From: an uncultured Geobacteraceae bacterium
GTDB lineage: Bacteria; Desulfobacterota; Desulfuromonadia; Geobacterales; Pseudopelobacteraceae
DNA length: 64,000 nucleotides
NCBI GenBank assembly: GCA_903939115.1
Contig: CAJAFV010000071.1
Coordinates: 124,001-188,000, forward strand
Direction of reading: 5' to 3'
Of the stretch, positions 40,290 to 48,185 are shown in pieces; within the stretch, counting starts at the first letter, position 1; each line of letters starts with the position of its first letter. The translations under genes were made by a program, and so were the position numbers. Below the pieces are notes generated by a model. That model was not told the origin of the DNA and did no database searches. It saw nothing but the letters and a program-made list of their open reading frames with translations.

Positions 40290-41279
40290 ATGCCACGTTT
40301 AGCAAGACTTGACATATCCGGTCTCCTCCAGCACGTTATCGTACGCGGGATTGAACGTCGCGATATTTTCAATGACGATAACGACAGGCAGCTATTTATC
40401 GACCGCTTCTCCAAACTTCTCTCTGAAACAGGCATTCAGTGTTATGCTTGGGCGCTTTTATCCAATCATTTTCACCTGTTATTAATGCCAAAATCCACCC
40501 CCCTGTCATACTTCATGCGCAGGCTCCTTACCGGATATGCACTATCATTTAACCGACGTAACAAACGCTCCGGCCATTTATTCCAAAATCGGTACAAATC
40601 AATAGTCTGCGAAGAGGAACCTTATCTGCTTGAGCTAGTCAGATACATTCACCTGAATCCGCTGCGAGCAGGAATGGTCGCAAACCTGGATGAACTTGAT
40701 AATTATAAATGGACTGGGCATGCCGTGCTGATGGGCAAAATAACGATTGAAACACAGAATACGACTGCCATCCTTGAGCGCTTTGGTGCTACTACCGGTC
40801 AAGCACGATTGAATTATCGTCAATTTATCTCTGATGGAATTTCGGCTGGCAATCGTGATGATCTTGTCGGTGGTGGCCTTAAACGCAGTCAGGGAGAACG
40901 ACCTGCCAACGAATATGAAAGCTACGATGAGCGGATTCTGGGGTGTGGCGATTTCGTTGATAGTATGAAATTGGATTCCGATCTGCGTGATAAGATGAAA
41001 AGCGCCATAACTCTTGAGAAACTCTTGAATATTGTCTCCAACGTAATGAATCTCGATTCTGATTCCGTGAGAAGACCCAGTAAAAGCCGATTTCCGGCGA
41101 CTGCTCGCGGAATAATATGCCAAATGGCAATATTTGAACTTGGTTACACAGGAAAAGAGGTCGGTTCACTCCTACACCTTAAAGCAAGTGGTGTCAGCCT
41201 GGCATCAAGGCGCGGCGAGAAGGCACTAAAGGCGGATCCAGAACTATTAAAAAGCATTTTGCTTGAAATATCAAAATAA
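40290..41279 (+). CDS. REP-associated tyrosine transposase (RAYT, Y1_Tnp family)
   Basis: A 329-residue protein. The Y1 transposase core has MPRLARLDISGLLQHVIVRG at the start, the metal-binding HFHLL (SNHFHLLLMPK), and a candidate catalytic Tyr in the LLTGYALSFNRR helix. A C-terminal ~70-residue domain resembles a DnaA-type helix-turn-helix (TARGIICQMAIFELGYTGKEVG region), common in deltaproteobacterial RAYTs. It carries no downstream cargo. The flanking inverted REP-like repeats support a RAYT-REP unit. It sits between prepilin genes, with no clear ribosome site. Confidence 0.88.
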   Translation: MPRLARLDISGLLQHVIVRGIERRDIFNDDNDRQLFIDRFSKLLSETGIQCYAWALLSNHFHLLLMPKSTPLSYFMRRLLTGYALSFNRRNKRSGHLFQNRYKSIVCEEEPYLLELVRYIHLNPLRAGMVANLDELDNYKWTGHAVLMGKITIETQNTTAILERFGATTGQARLNYRQFISDGISAGNRDDLVGGGLKRSQGERPANEYESYDERILGCGDFVDSMKLDSDLRDKMKSAITLEKLLNIVSNVMNLDSDSVRRPSKSRFPATARGIICQMAIFELGYTGKEVGSLLHLKASGVSLASRRGEKALKADPELLKSILLEISK

Positions 41280-41280
41280 C

Positions 41281-41332
41281 AAACAACGTCCCTCTTGTCC
41301 CAAAAATAACAAACAACGTCCTTCTTGTCCCA
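41281..41332. repeat. Two tandem REP-like repeats downstream of the RAYT gene
   Basis: A 22-bp unit (CAAACAACGTCCCTCTTG then TCCC) is repeated once at a 30-bp period with one base change (CCCTC to CCTTC). The unit is nearly the reverse complement of 40222-40243. The first copy starts two bases after the transposase stop. Confidence 0.85.
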
Positions 41333-41387
41333 CTCTTTTCCCAATAGCTCCCTTTGTTTATCTCGCTTATTGTGGTATTAAATCTCC

Positions 41388-42335
41388 ATGCGAACGTACG
41401 ACAACCATAGAGGCTTCACCCTCATCGAACTCTCCATCGTACTGGTGATCATCGGTATGCTGGTCGGTCTCGGGGCAAACCTGATCGGGCCCCTGACTAC
41501 TTTTGTCAAGGTACGGGAAACCAAAGATATTATGGATGCCGACCTTCAAGCCATTGTTAGTTGGGCTTCTTCGAGAAATATGCTCCCTAATACAGGAGCG
41601 ACAGAAACGGGCTTTAAGCAAGTTGCAAAATCCTATCAGGATGCCTGGAATCAAGACTTTATATACTTGTATGACGGCAATCTGTCCCCGGCTGCTTCCC
41701 CCACTAAAGATACTATCTGTGGTCGGCGCTCTACTTTCCTAACCCTCATTACCAACTCTGGCTCAATAAGCAATGTGGCTTTTGCCTTGTCAAGCCGCGC
41801 TGATAATACCGCCTTCAAAAGTACTCTAAGTGGCTCGATAATAACTACTTCCGTCGGTATTACGGAGGCAAAAACACTCGACGCTAGTGCTACGAATGGC
41901 GATATAATCCGCTGGGTCACTCTGGATGAACTGCGCAGCAAGATCGGCTGCCAGGGTGCACCGCTGAAGATTTTGAATAATGAGTTGCCTTCTGCAAAAG
42001 TTGGCGATCCTTATAACGCAACATTAGCGGCCGATGGCGGAGTTTTGCCCTATAGTTGGTGCATCGAGGCGGCAACTGCAACGCCTCTCCCCACAAATCT
42101 TGTTTTTAGCTCAACCATTCCACCGCTACCGCTTCAAACAACAGCCAGTAGTTGTACTGGCTTGGTAGAGACTAATTGGGGGATTGTAACAACTCTTTCA
42201 ATTTCCGGCATACCGAGTGCTGGTACACAGAATTCATACAGTTTTACCGTATATGTTCGTGACAATAATGACGCTACAGCCTCAAACGACAATATAGCCC
42301 AGAAGACGTTTGTACTGACCGTCAATCCGCAATAA
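41388..42335 (+). CDS. Type IV prepilin-like protein with Ig-like C-terminal domain
   Basis: A 315-residue prepilin. A short leader ends in Gly9, and the mature protein starts FTLIELSIVLVIIGMLVG with Glu at +5. From about residue 195 a C-terminal domain looks like a putative Ig domain (KILNNELPSAKVGDPYNATLAADGG..., with PLPTNLVF and ISGIPSAGTQNSYSFTVYV). Such domains often serve adhesion. A cysteine pair is likely (GCQ and WCIE). It follows the RAYT unit by 55 bp. Confidence 0.8.
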   Translation: MRTYDNHRGFTLIELSIVLVIIGMLVGLGANLIGPLTTFVKVRETKDIMDADLQAIVSWASSRNMLPNTGATETGFKQVAKSYQDAWNQDFIYLYDGNLSPAASPTKDTICGRRSTFLTLITNSGSISNVAFALSSRADNTAFKSTLSGSIITTSVGITEAKTLDASATNGDIIRWVTLDELRSKIGCQGAPLKILNNELPSAKVGDPYNATLAADGGVLPYSWCIEAATATPLPTNLVFSSTIPPLPLQTTASSCTGLVETNWGIVTTLSISGIPSAGTQNSYSFTVYVRDNNDATASNDNIAQKTFVLTVNPQ

Positions 42336-42345
42336 ACAGCTCCAT

Positions 42346-42361
42346 TGAGTAAATTTACTCA
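42346..42361. promoter_or_regulatory. 16-bp palindrome TGAGTAAATTTACTCA before the minor prepilin gene
   Basis: An exact palindrome, followed by a further half-site GTTGAGTAAA at 42364-42373. It sits 11 bp past the previous stop and about 50 bp before the next start. It may be an operator or a weak processing hairpin. Confidence 0.4.
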
Positions 42362-42413
42362 GTCGTTGAGTAAAATCAGTTAAACTTTGAATTATAAATG
42401 ATATAAGCATGTT

Positions 42414-43289
42414 ATGAGCCACTGTCTTCAGCTAAAAAAATCCCGAAAACTGAATTTTCCCAGCCTAAGAGCGAGCGTCAGGTATTGCTCTTCTTTAACC
42501 CTGTTTCGCAACCAGCGCGGTGTTGCCCTGCTGTATCTAATCATTTTTTTTACCCTGTTGGGTGTGCTGGTCAGTGCAGGGGTCAGAATGTTTGGCTCTA
42601 CGGTAAATCTGACTAAAGTTACTGACACCAAAACCGAGTTGGAGCGGGATGTTCGGGTGATTACGGCCTGGGCGGTGAAGAACGGGCGACTGCCTACTTT
42701 TGAGGAATATTCCACCACTGTTTTCGGGACAAAACCTAAAGATGCCTGGGGTAAGTCAGTACTCTTTACATATTACAGCAGCCTGACAAAGACCACCACC
42801 GGTGGGCTCTGCGGCCGAACCAACTCGTCCATCACCTACAATGGGCAGGATGTGGCCTTTCTGCTGTTAAGCGGTGGCGACGACATGGGTATAAGTTCTA
42901 GCCCCAATACCAACGGCTTTTTTAACGGCACACTGTCTGGACTTCAGGCGGAGGATCTGTATCGAGTTGTTACACTGGCTGAACTGAAGGCTCAAGCTGG
43001 CTGTGCCGGTTCAACGCAAGGGATTCTTAAAATATTGAACAACGAGCTTCCGGGTGCCTGCAAGCGCCGGAACTACTCGGCGACTATCTTTGCAGACGGC
43101 GGAGTGGCACCCTACGCGAGGTATTCAACCTCCGGGCTGCCAGTCGGCATATCCAATTCAGGAGCGTCTATATTCGGTACTTCAACCACGGCGACAAAAA
43201 GCTACACTATCGGCGTTACTGTGGTTGATTCAGTTGCCAATACGGTAAAAAGATCCTTTGTGTTCAAGCTCATGACTTCCTGCAATTAG
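42414..43289 (+). CDS. Prepilin-like minor pilin lacking Glu+5 (GspK/PilX type)
   Basis: A 291-residue protein with a long 36-residue basic leader ending in Gly36, followed by VALLYLIIFFTLLGVLVSAG. The residue at +5 is Tyr, not Glu, as in GspK/PilX-type tip initiators. The C-terminal part repeats the plan of the preceding gene, with LKILNNELP, then Y-SATIFADGGVAPY, suggesting a shared Ig-like module of common origin. It ends 6 bp from the convergent MATE gene. Confidence 0.72.
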   Translation: MSHCLQLKKSRKLNFPSLRASVRYCSSLTLFRNQRGVALLYLIIFFTLLGVLVSAGVRMFGSTVNLTKVTDTKTELERDVRVITAWAVKNGRLPTFEEYSTTVFGTKPKDAWGKSVLFTYYSSLTKTTTGGLCGRTNSSITYNGQDVAFLLLSGGDDMGISSSPNTNGFFNGTLSGLQAEDLYRVVTLAELKAQAGCAGSTQGILKILNNELPGACKRRNYSATIFADGGVAPYARYSTSGLPVGISNSGASIFGTSTTATKSYTIGVTVVDSVANTVKRSFVFKLMTSCN

Positions 43290-43295
43290 GTCCGG

Positions 43296-44642
43296 TTACA
43301 GCACCACTCCATGCAGATCCCGCCGATAATAGCGCCACGCAAAAGCCACCCCCCGGAAATACCAGTCAATCAGGAATACCGCCCAGATCGCGTAGAGTGA
43401 CAGATGGAGCCAACTTGACGCAACCCACGACAGCGTCACCCGTATCCCCCACATGGCAATCAGCGTGACAATGAAGACATAAAAGGTATCGCCGGTGCCG
43501 CGCAGACTGCCGGCATACACGAACGCTATGGCAAGCGGTATCTGAGCGAATGCCACCATTTTCAAAAAAACGCTCCCCTTTTCAATCACGTCCGGATCCT
43601 GACTAAAAAGTCCGATCAGAAACTGCGGGGCGAAGAAAAAGATGAGCGCCATGGCCGTCATCACGCCAATCGCCAGCCGTAGCGCCTCATTGTGACTGAT
43701 CCGGGCGCGGCGGATCTTGCCGGCACCGAGCGATTGCCCCATCAGCGTTGCTGCAGCTATGCCCATGCCGGCTCCCGGCATGAACGAGAGCGATTCAATC
43801 GAAAGGCCGATCTGATGAGCGGCGTATGCAGTCGTACCGTAGGCGATAATGAAACTAGAGTAGAACAGCTGACCGCTCTGTTGGGCGACACGTTCCAGTG
43901 CGACGGGCCAGCCGATTTTCCAGATTCTCCCGAACAGCCCGAAATCGGGACGGCTGACAGTAATGTAGCGCTTGCGCATGGCCTGAAACAGCAGGTAGGC
44001 GAAACCGACAAACTCGGAGCTGTTGATGGCGATTGCCGCCCCTTTGACCCCTAGCGCCGGCATGCCGAGTTTACCGTAGATCAGTGGCCAGGCCAGCAGC
44101 ACATGCAGGATGTTGACCACAATAATGGCCTCCATCGGGGTGCGGGTATCGCCGGCACCATGCATGATTGCGGAAAGCACATTCAGGCCGGTCGTCCAGA
44201 TCATCCAGAGAAACACCAGCCGGATATACTCGGCAGCCAACCCTTGAACATCCGGCCCCGCCCCCATCAAACGGGCAATATTTCCGCCCCATTGCGAGCC
44301 GGCCAGCGAGCAGACGACCGTCATGGCCAAGCCCGCCAGACATGCCACATACGCCGCTCGCCCCGCATCTTCACGCCGTCCCGCACCCCACAGATGCGAG
44401 ATCACAACGGTCACTCCGGTAGAAAGACCCCAGAAAACCGTCATCGTGGTGACCATTAACAGCTGCCCCAGGCCGGTGGCAGCGATCGCGGAAGCCCCAA
44501 GACCTCCGGTTAGAAAGACGTCGACAATCGAGACCAGGCGCTGAAAAAGCGAGGAGAGCAGAACCGGGAGGGAGAGACGAAGAACATTGCGGCGAATTGA
44601 GACCGGTTTTGTTGAATGTGGCCGTAAAAACGGAAAAAGCAT
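43296..44642 (-). CDS. MATE family multidrug/cation antiporter
   Basis: A 448-residue membrane protein of about 12 membrane segments. It has MATE-type halves: LSLPVLLSSLFQRLVSIVDVFLTGGLGASAIAATGLG (residues about 23-60) and, in the second half, GWPVALERVAQQSGQLFYSS. It would export cationic compounds by H+ or Na+ antiport. Unrelated to the pilus and flagellar genes on either side. No strong ribosome site is seen before the ATG at 44642. Confidence 0.88.
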   Translation of the reverse strand: MLFPFLRPHSTKPVSIRRNVLRLSLPVLLSSLFQRLVSIVDVFLTGGLGASAIAATGLGQLLMVTTMTVFWGLSTGVTVVISHLWGAGRREDAGRAAYVACLAGLAMTVVCSLAGSQWGGNIARLMGAGPDVQGLAAEYIRLVFLWMIWTTGLNVLSAIMHGAGDTRTPMEAIIVVNILHVLLAWPLIYGKLGMPALGVKGAAIAINSSEFVGFAYLLFQAMRKRYITVSRPDFGLFGRIWKIGWPVALERVAQQSGQLFYSSFIIAYGTTAYAAHQIGLSIESLSFMPGAGMGIAAATLMGQSLGAGKIRRARISHNEALRLAIGVMTAMALIFFFAPQFLIGLFSQDPDVIEKGSVFLKMVAFAQIPLAIAFVYAGSLRGTGDTFYVFIVTLIAMWGIRVTLSWVASSWLHLSLYAIWAVFLIDWYFRGVAFAWRYYRRDLHGVVL

Positions 44643-44682
44643 GGGTTCTTTCGATAGACAGGTATATATGTCAGGTCTCAGG

Positions 44683-44714
44683 CAAAAAGAACGGGACTCC
44701 TTGCAGAGCCCCGT
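44683..44714 (-). terminator. Terminator of the flagellar operon after flgL
   Basis: On the minus strand ACGGGGCTC, a short loop, GAGTCCCGT and TTCTTTTTG. The stem starts about 30 bp past the flgL stop. Confidence 0.82.
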
Positions 44715-44744
44715 CCAAAACGTGCCGGCTGATAGTCACTTTTA

Positions 44745-45833
44745 CTACAGGTAATTCAATAATGACATCTGAGACAGCTTGGCGGTGGCTGCCAGTGACG
44801 CCTCTAATGCCGTCTTCTCAGCATTGAGCTGCACACCCAGCTTGATCATATCCACTTCCTGAATGTTGCCGACAATAGTGGTGAGCGTGTTTTTATTGGC
44901 CACATTCAACTTGGACATGTTGTCGACTCTGGTCATACGGGAAAGGTTTGTATTGAGGGCATTGAATATCTGTTTTGATGCCGGATCCAGGGACTGTGTT
45001 GCAGTGGCTAACGCTGCGGGGTCACTGGGGGTCGTGGAATCACCAACGGCTGCTATCAGGTTATCGAACATCTGCAGGATATTGGTGTTTCCGTAGCTTG
45101 GGTTCGTTCCACTGCCAAGCAAGAGCCGGTCACCAGTAACGCTGATGGTCTGGGGAGTGTTGCTGGCAATCTCAACCTGTCGCTCGGTACCATCGCCGGC
45201 ATAAAAATTGAGCGACGAAGCCGTTGCTCCGGCAGTAGCCGAATTACTGAGCAGGACGGTAGAAGGCGGCGTAATGGAGGTAATAACCGTACCAATCGGA
45301 ATCCCTGTACCCGACACCTGCATACCGGCTGCCAGGCCGGTTACATCTATGTTGCCTACATTTGCTGCGCCACTGGTCAGGTCACCTGATTTTTGTTGAA
45401 ACGGCGGCACAAGGTTGTTCGCCCCACCGAATATAAACTGGTCACCATACTGGGTATTAGCCATGTCGATAAGCTGTTTTTTCAGGTCGACAAGCCGGTT
45501 GTGTGCGTTCTGGCGTCCAGTAGGGTCTGTACTGCCGTTGGTCAAAGTGTTCATAAGCGACTTGGTCTGGTTCATGACATCGTTCATGCCGCTTAAAGCC
45601 GTATTGTTAAACTCCATCCACGATTTAGTTTTTATAATATTGGTGCTATACTGATCAAAAGCCTTCATTTTATCGCCTAAGTCAAGCAGTAAGCGGCTGG
45701 AGACAGGGTTGTCACTTGGTCGGTTGATGTTTAGGCCTGATGTTAAAGCTTCCATAAGCTTGTCAGAACGGTTACGTCCCTGCTGGATATTATATAAAGA
45801 GGTATTTGCAGACATATTTGCTGTTACTCGCAT
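44745..45833 (-). CDS. flgL: Flagellar hook-associated protein 3 (hook-filament junction)
   Basis: A 362-residue flagellin-like protein. The N-terminal MRVTANMSANTSLYNIQQGR and C-terminal coiled ends, ending in LSQMSLLNYL, are family-like, with GDQFIFGG at about 130-137. A ~60-residue insertion (about 151-210), with VTGLAAGMQVSGTGIPIGT followed by an LLSNSAT-type strand, is not part of ordinary FlgL. The ATG at 45833 follows AAGGAG; an extension upstream overlaps nothing useful. Last gene of the flagellar operon. Confidence 0.9.
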   Translation of the reverse strand: MRVTANMSANTSLYNIQQGRNRSDKLMEALTSGLNINRPSDNPVSSRLLLDLGDKMKAFDQYSTNIIKTKSWMEFNNTALSGMNDVMNQTKSLMNTLTNGSTDPTGRQNAHNRLVDLKKQLIDMANTQYGDQFIFGGANNLVPPFQQKSGDLTSGAANVGNIDVTGLAAGMQVSGTGIPIGTVITSITPPSTVLLSNSATAGATASSLNFYAGDGTERQVEIASNTPQTISVTGDRLLLGSGTNPSYGNTNILQMFDNLIAAVGDSTTPSDPAALATATQSLDPASKQIFNALNTNLSRMTRVDNMSKLNVANKNTLTTIVGNIQEVDMIKLGVQLNAEKTALEASLAATAKLSQMSLLNYL

Positions 45834-45856
45834 AGTTGCTCCTTCATGTACGCTTA

Positions 45857-47245
45857 CTAGCGTATCATCCCAAGAACTGTATCCATCATTGCGGTTGCTG
45901 TTGTAATGAGTTGGGCACATGCCTGATAGGAACGCTGATACATGATCAGATTGGTTAATTCCTCGTCAAGTGACACCCCGGAATTTGACTCCCGCAAGGT
46001 GTTCAGCTGCTTGCTGAAGGCCTCATCTTGAGACACTGTTGTTTTGCTTGAAGCCACATCCAGACCGACCCCACTCGCCAGTCCATCCCAGGCACCGTTG
46101 AAAGTAAGGGTGCCGCCGGTCATGAGTTTCTGGTTCTGAAGGCTTGCAATCTTTTGGGCATTGCCATTATCGCCAGTTAAAATGGCACTTGATGACGCCG
46201 CTATTAGCGAAGTGTCGTTGGCAATCGCTGAATTAAGGTTAAAGGTGGCAGCGTTAGTGGCTGCCGGATCAAACAGGGCTATTCCCTGCGTACCTTTAAG
46301 GTCGTATCCCAGCTTGTGCTGCGTGTTAACCTGGGTAGTCATCGTTGTTGCAAGATCATTTAACTGTTTCTGGTATCCGGGAATGATCGTGTCTCTCAAG
46401 GCAAGAATTGCCCCGAGATTTCCGGTTGTCGGCGTTACCGTCGCGAGAGTACCCCCGGCGGGGGTCAATTGGACCGCAAAACTGTTTGGATCTGTCTTGT
46501 CGAGGGAGAATGCTCCGGCCGTTGCGCCCGTAACCAAGGCCCCCCCACTGTCGGCAAATTTTATATCGGTCGTGCCGTCACTGTTTTCCGTAAACGTGAT
46601 ACCGATCTGGGTGGAGAGGTTCCGTACTAACAGATCCCGCTGATCTCTGATCTCATTGGCATTGCCGGCTACCAGCTCAGTTGTTCTGATCTGGCTGTTC
46701 AATTGGGCAATATTGGTGAGTGTGGCATTGATGCTGTCAACCACCGGTACCAGTGAGGAATTTTGCATAGAGACGGTATCGCTTAATGTTTTGCTGACCA
46801 TGTGAAAATTATCGGCCAATGTTTGCGCAGTGGTTATAACAGCCTGCCGTTCTGTCGTTCCGGTCGGATTGATCGTCAAATCCTGCCAGGAAGCAAAGAA
46901 ACTGGATATTGCAGCCCCGGTGCCGTCGTTCTGAATCTCGTTGAATGCCGGTTCTATCTGCTGAAGCACCGTGGATTTGGTCGTATCATAACCGAGAGTC
47001 GTTTCGGAGTTGACCATTTGCTGCTGCAGTAAGCCATCGTAGTAGCGTTCAACAGTGGAAATTTTAACTCCGGTCCCGAGGGGAAAGCCGTTCGCGGTAG
47101 TCGGTGGCGCTGATTCCAGAATGGCTCTTTGACGTGAATAGCCGGGAGTATTGACATTGGAGATATTTTCTCCAGTCACCTCTGTCGCGACACGGTAAAC
47201 ATTGAGACCGTTCTTGCCGATCTCCATTGCGGCACTCAGTCCCAT
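45857..47245 (-). CDS. flgK: Flagellar hook-associated protein 1
   Basis: A 462-residue protein, first junction protein between hook and filament. It starts MGLSAAMEIGKNGLNVYRVAT, and NISNVNTPGYSRQRAIL is the conserved N-terminal flagellar rod/hook motif. The C-terminus (LIMYQRSYQACAQLITTATAMMDTVLGMI) is standard. GGAGG lies 7 bases before the ATG. Directly follows the FlgN-like gene. Confidence 0.95.
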   Translation of the reverse strand: MGLSAAMEIGKNGLNVYRVATEVTGENISNVNTPGYSRQRAILESAPPTTANGFPLGTGVKISTVERYYDGLLQQQMVNSETTLGYDTTKSTVLQQIEPAFNEIQNDGTGAAISSFFASWQDLTINPTGTTERQAVITTAQTLADNFHMVSKTLSDTVSMQNSSLVPVVDSINATLTNIAQLNSQIRTTELVAGNANEIRDQRDLLVRNLSTQIGITFTENSDGTTDIKFADSGGALVTGATAGAFSLDKTDPNSFAVQLTPAGGTLATVTPTTGNLGAILALRDTIIPGYQKQLNDLATTMTTQVNTQHKLGYDLKGTQGIALFDPAATNAATFNLNSAIANDTSLIAASSSAILTGDNGNAQKIASLQNQKLMTGGTLTFNGAWDGLASGVGLDVASSKTTVSQDEAFSKQLNTLRESNSGVSLDEELTNLIMYQRSYQACAQLITTATAMMDTVLGMIR

Positions 47246-47246
47246 C

Positions 47247-47732
47247 TCAGGCCTCCCTGTTGATTAAAACCGCACTGGATGGGCGTTGCTGGTAGCTGCC
47301 GGAAGCGCCATAGGTGCTGTTTTGATTGATGATGCGGGCTATAAAATCAAGCGATTTGCCAATCGATGCCGCAAAACGCTCCGCAATCGAGTAATTGAGG
47401 GAAAGTAGTTCCTTGATCTGACCGGCAGTTGCGTTCAACTCGTCATATAATCGAACGATATCGCAGTTGCCCTTGTGACCAAGTTTACTATTCAACTCTC
47501 CTAAAGTCGCCTCTGATGAAAGTCCTTCCCGAGAAGCGACCTCCTGAATAGTTTTTTTAAGAATCGGCCCATGGGCCGCGATACGCGCAGAAAGATCATT
47601 TTTCTGGGCATTAATTTCGGCCATAGCGTCCACATGGACCTCGGAAAGTTCATGTGTCTCACGCTTCAGCAGGGTATGGAGCTCTTCCTGTAATTTTAAC
47701 TGCTGCGTAAGGGCAACTACCAAATGTTTCAT
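47247..47732 (-). CDS. flgN: FlgN-like chaperone for FlgK and FlgL
   Basis: A 161-residue, largely helical protein. Position directly before flgK (1 bp apart) and the heptad-rich N-terminus (LTQQLKLQEELHTLLKRET) match FlgN, the cytoplasmic chaperone for the hook-filament junction proteins. Sequence identity to FlgN is always low, so the call rests mainly on context. Confidence 0.72.
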   Translation of the reverse strand: MKHLVVALTQQLKLQEELHTLLKRETHELSEVHVDAMAEINAQKNDLSARIAAHGPILKKTIQEVASREGLSSEATLGELNSKLGHKGNCDIVRLYDELNATAGQIKELLSLNYSIAERFAASIGKSLDFIARIINQNSTYGASGSYQQRPSSAVLINREA

Positions 47733-47769
47733 AATACATCCGATCTAACCAGGGACTAAAAACTAAAAT

Positions 47770-48147
47770 CTATTCTTTCGTATCAACGGTCCGTACTATT
47801 TTTTTGCTTTCCTGACGAATTATATCTTTTTCAATCAATTTTGCGAGCCCCAAGCCACCGCCCCGTTTTACTGAAGCATCGGCGTACTGCTGATCAAGCA
47901 TCGAACGGTAGACCTCATCGCCGTGGCCGCCGCCGGTCAACGTGTCTTTCCCGACGGTGGAGCGCATTGATTTCATCATCATGCCAACGAACAGTCCTTC
48001 AAAATCCTGCGACACTTTTTTTGCCAGTTGACGCTGTTTTTCAGTCAATCCGGAACTTACGTCTGTCGCTGTGCGCTTTAGCAGGCGCGCTTTATCCGCC
48101 GCGCCTGCTGACGCATCCGGGGTTATGGTGGTAATTTTCATATCCAT
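47770..48147 (-). CDS. flgJ: Rod-binding protein (FlgJ N-terminal domain only)
   Basis: A 125-residue protein equivalent to the rod-cap half of FlgJ, with VSQDFEGLFVGMMMKSMRSTV and LTGGGHGDEVYRSMLDQQYA conserved. The C-terminal muramidase domain of enteric FlgJ is absent, as in many deltaproteobacteria; a separate enzyme must cut peptidoglycan. It sits 38 bp after flgI. Ribosome site weak. Confidence 0.88.
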   Translation of the reverse strand: MDMKITTITPDASAGAADKARLLKRTATDVSSGLTEKQRQLAKKVSQDFEGLFVGMMMKSMRSTVGKDTLTGGGHGDEVYRSMLDQQYADASVKRGGGLGLAKLIEKDIIRQESKKIVRTVDTKE

Positions 48148-48185
48148 GATGTTCTTATCGTCCCGGGCCGCATTTTTGTTAAGGG

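Larger units (their letters stand above)
40222..41332. mobile_element. RAYT-REP unit inserted among the prepilin genes
   Basis: The RAYT gene flanked upstream by one REP-like copy (40222-40243) and downstream by two tandem copies in the opposite orientation (41281-41302 and 41311-41332). No target-site duplication was recognised. The unit separates two prepilin genes that are probably from the same pilin cluster. Confidence 0.6.
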
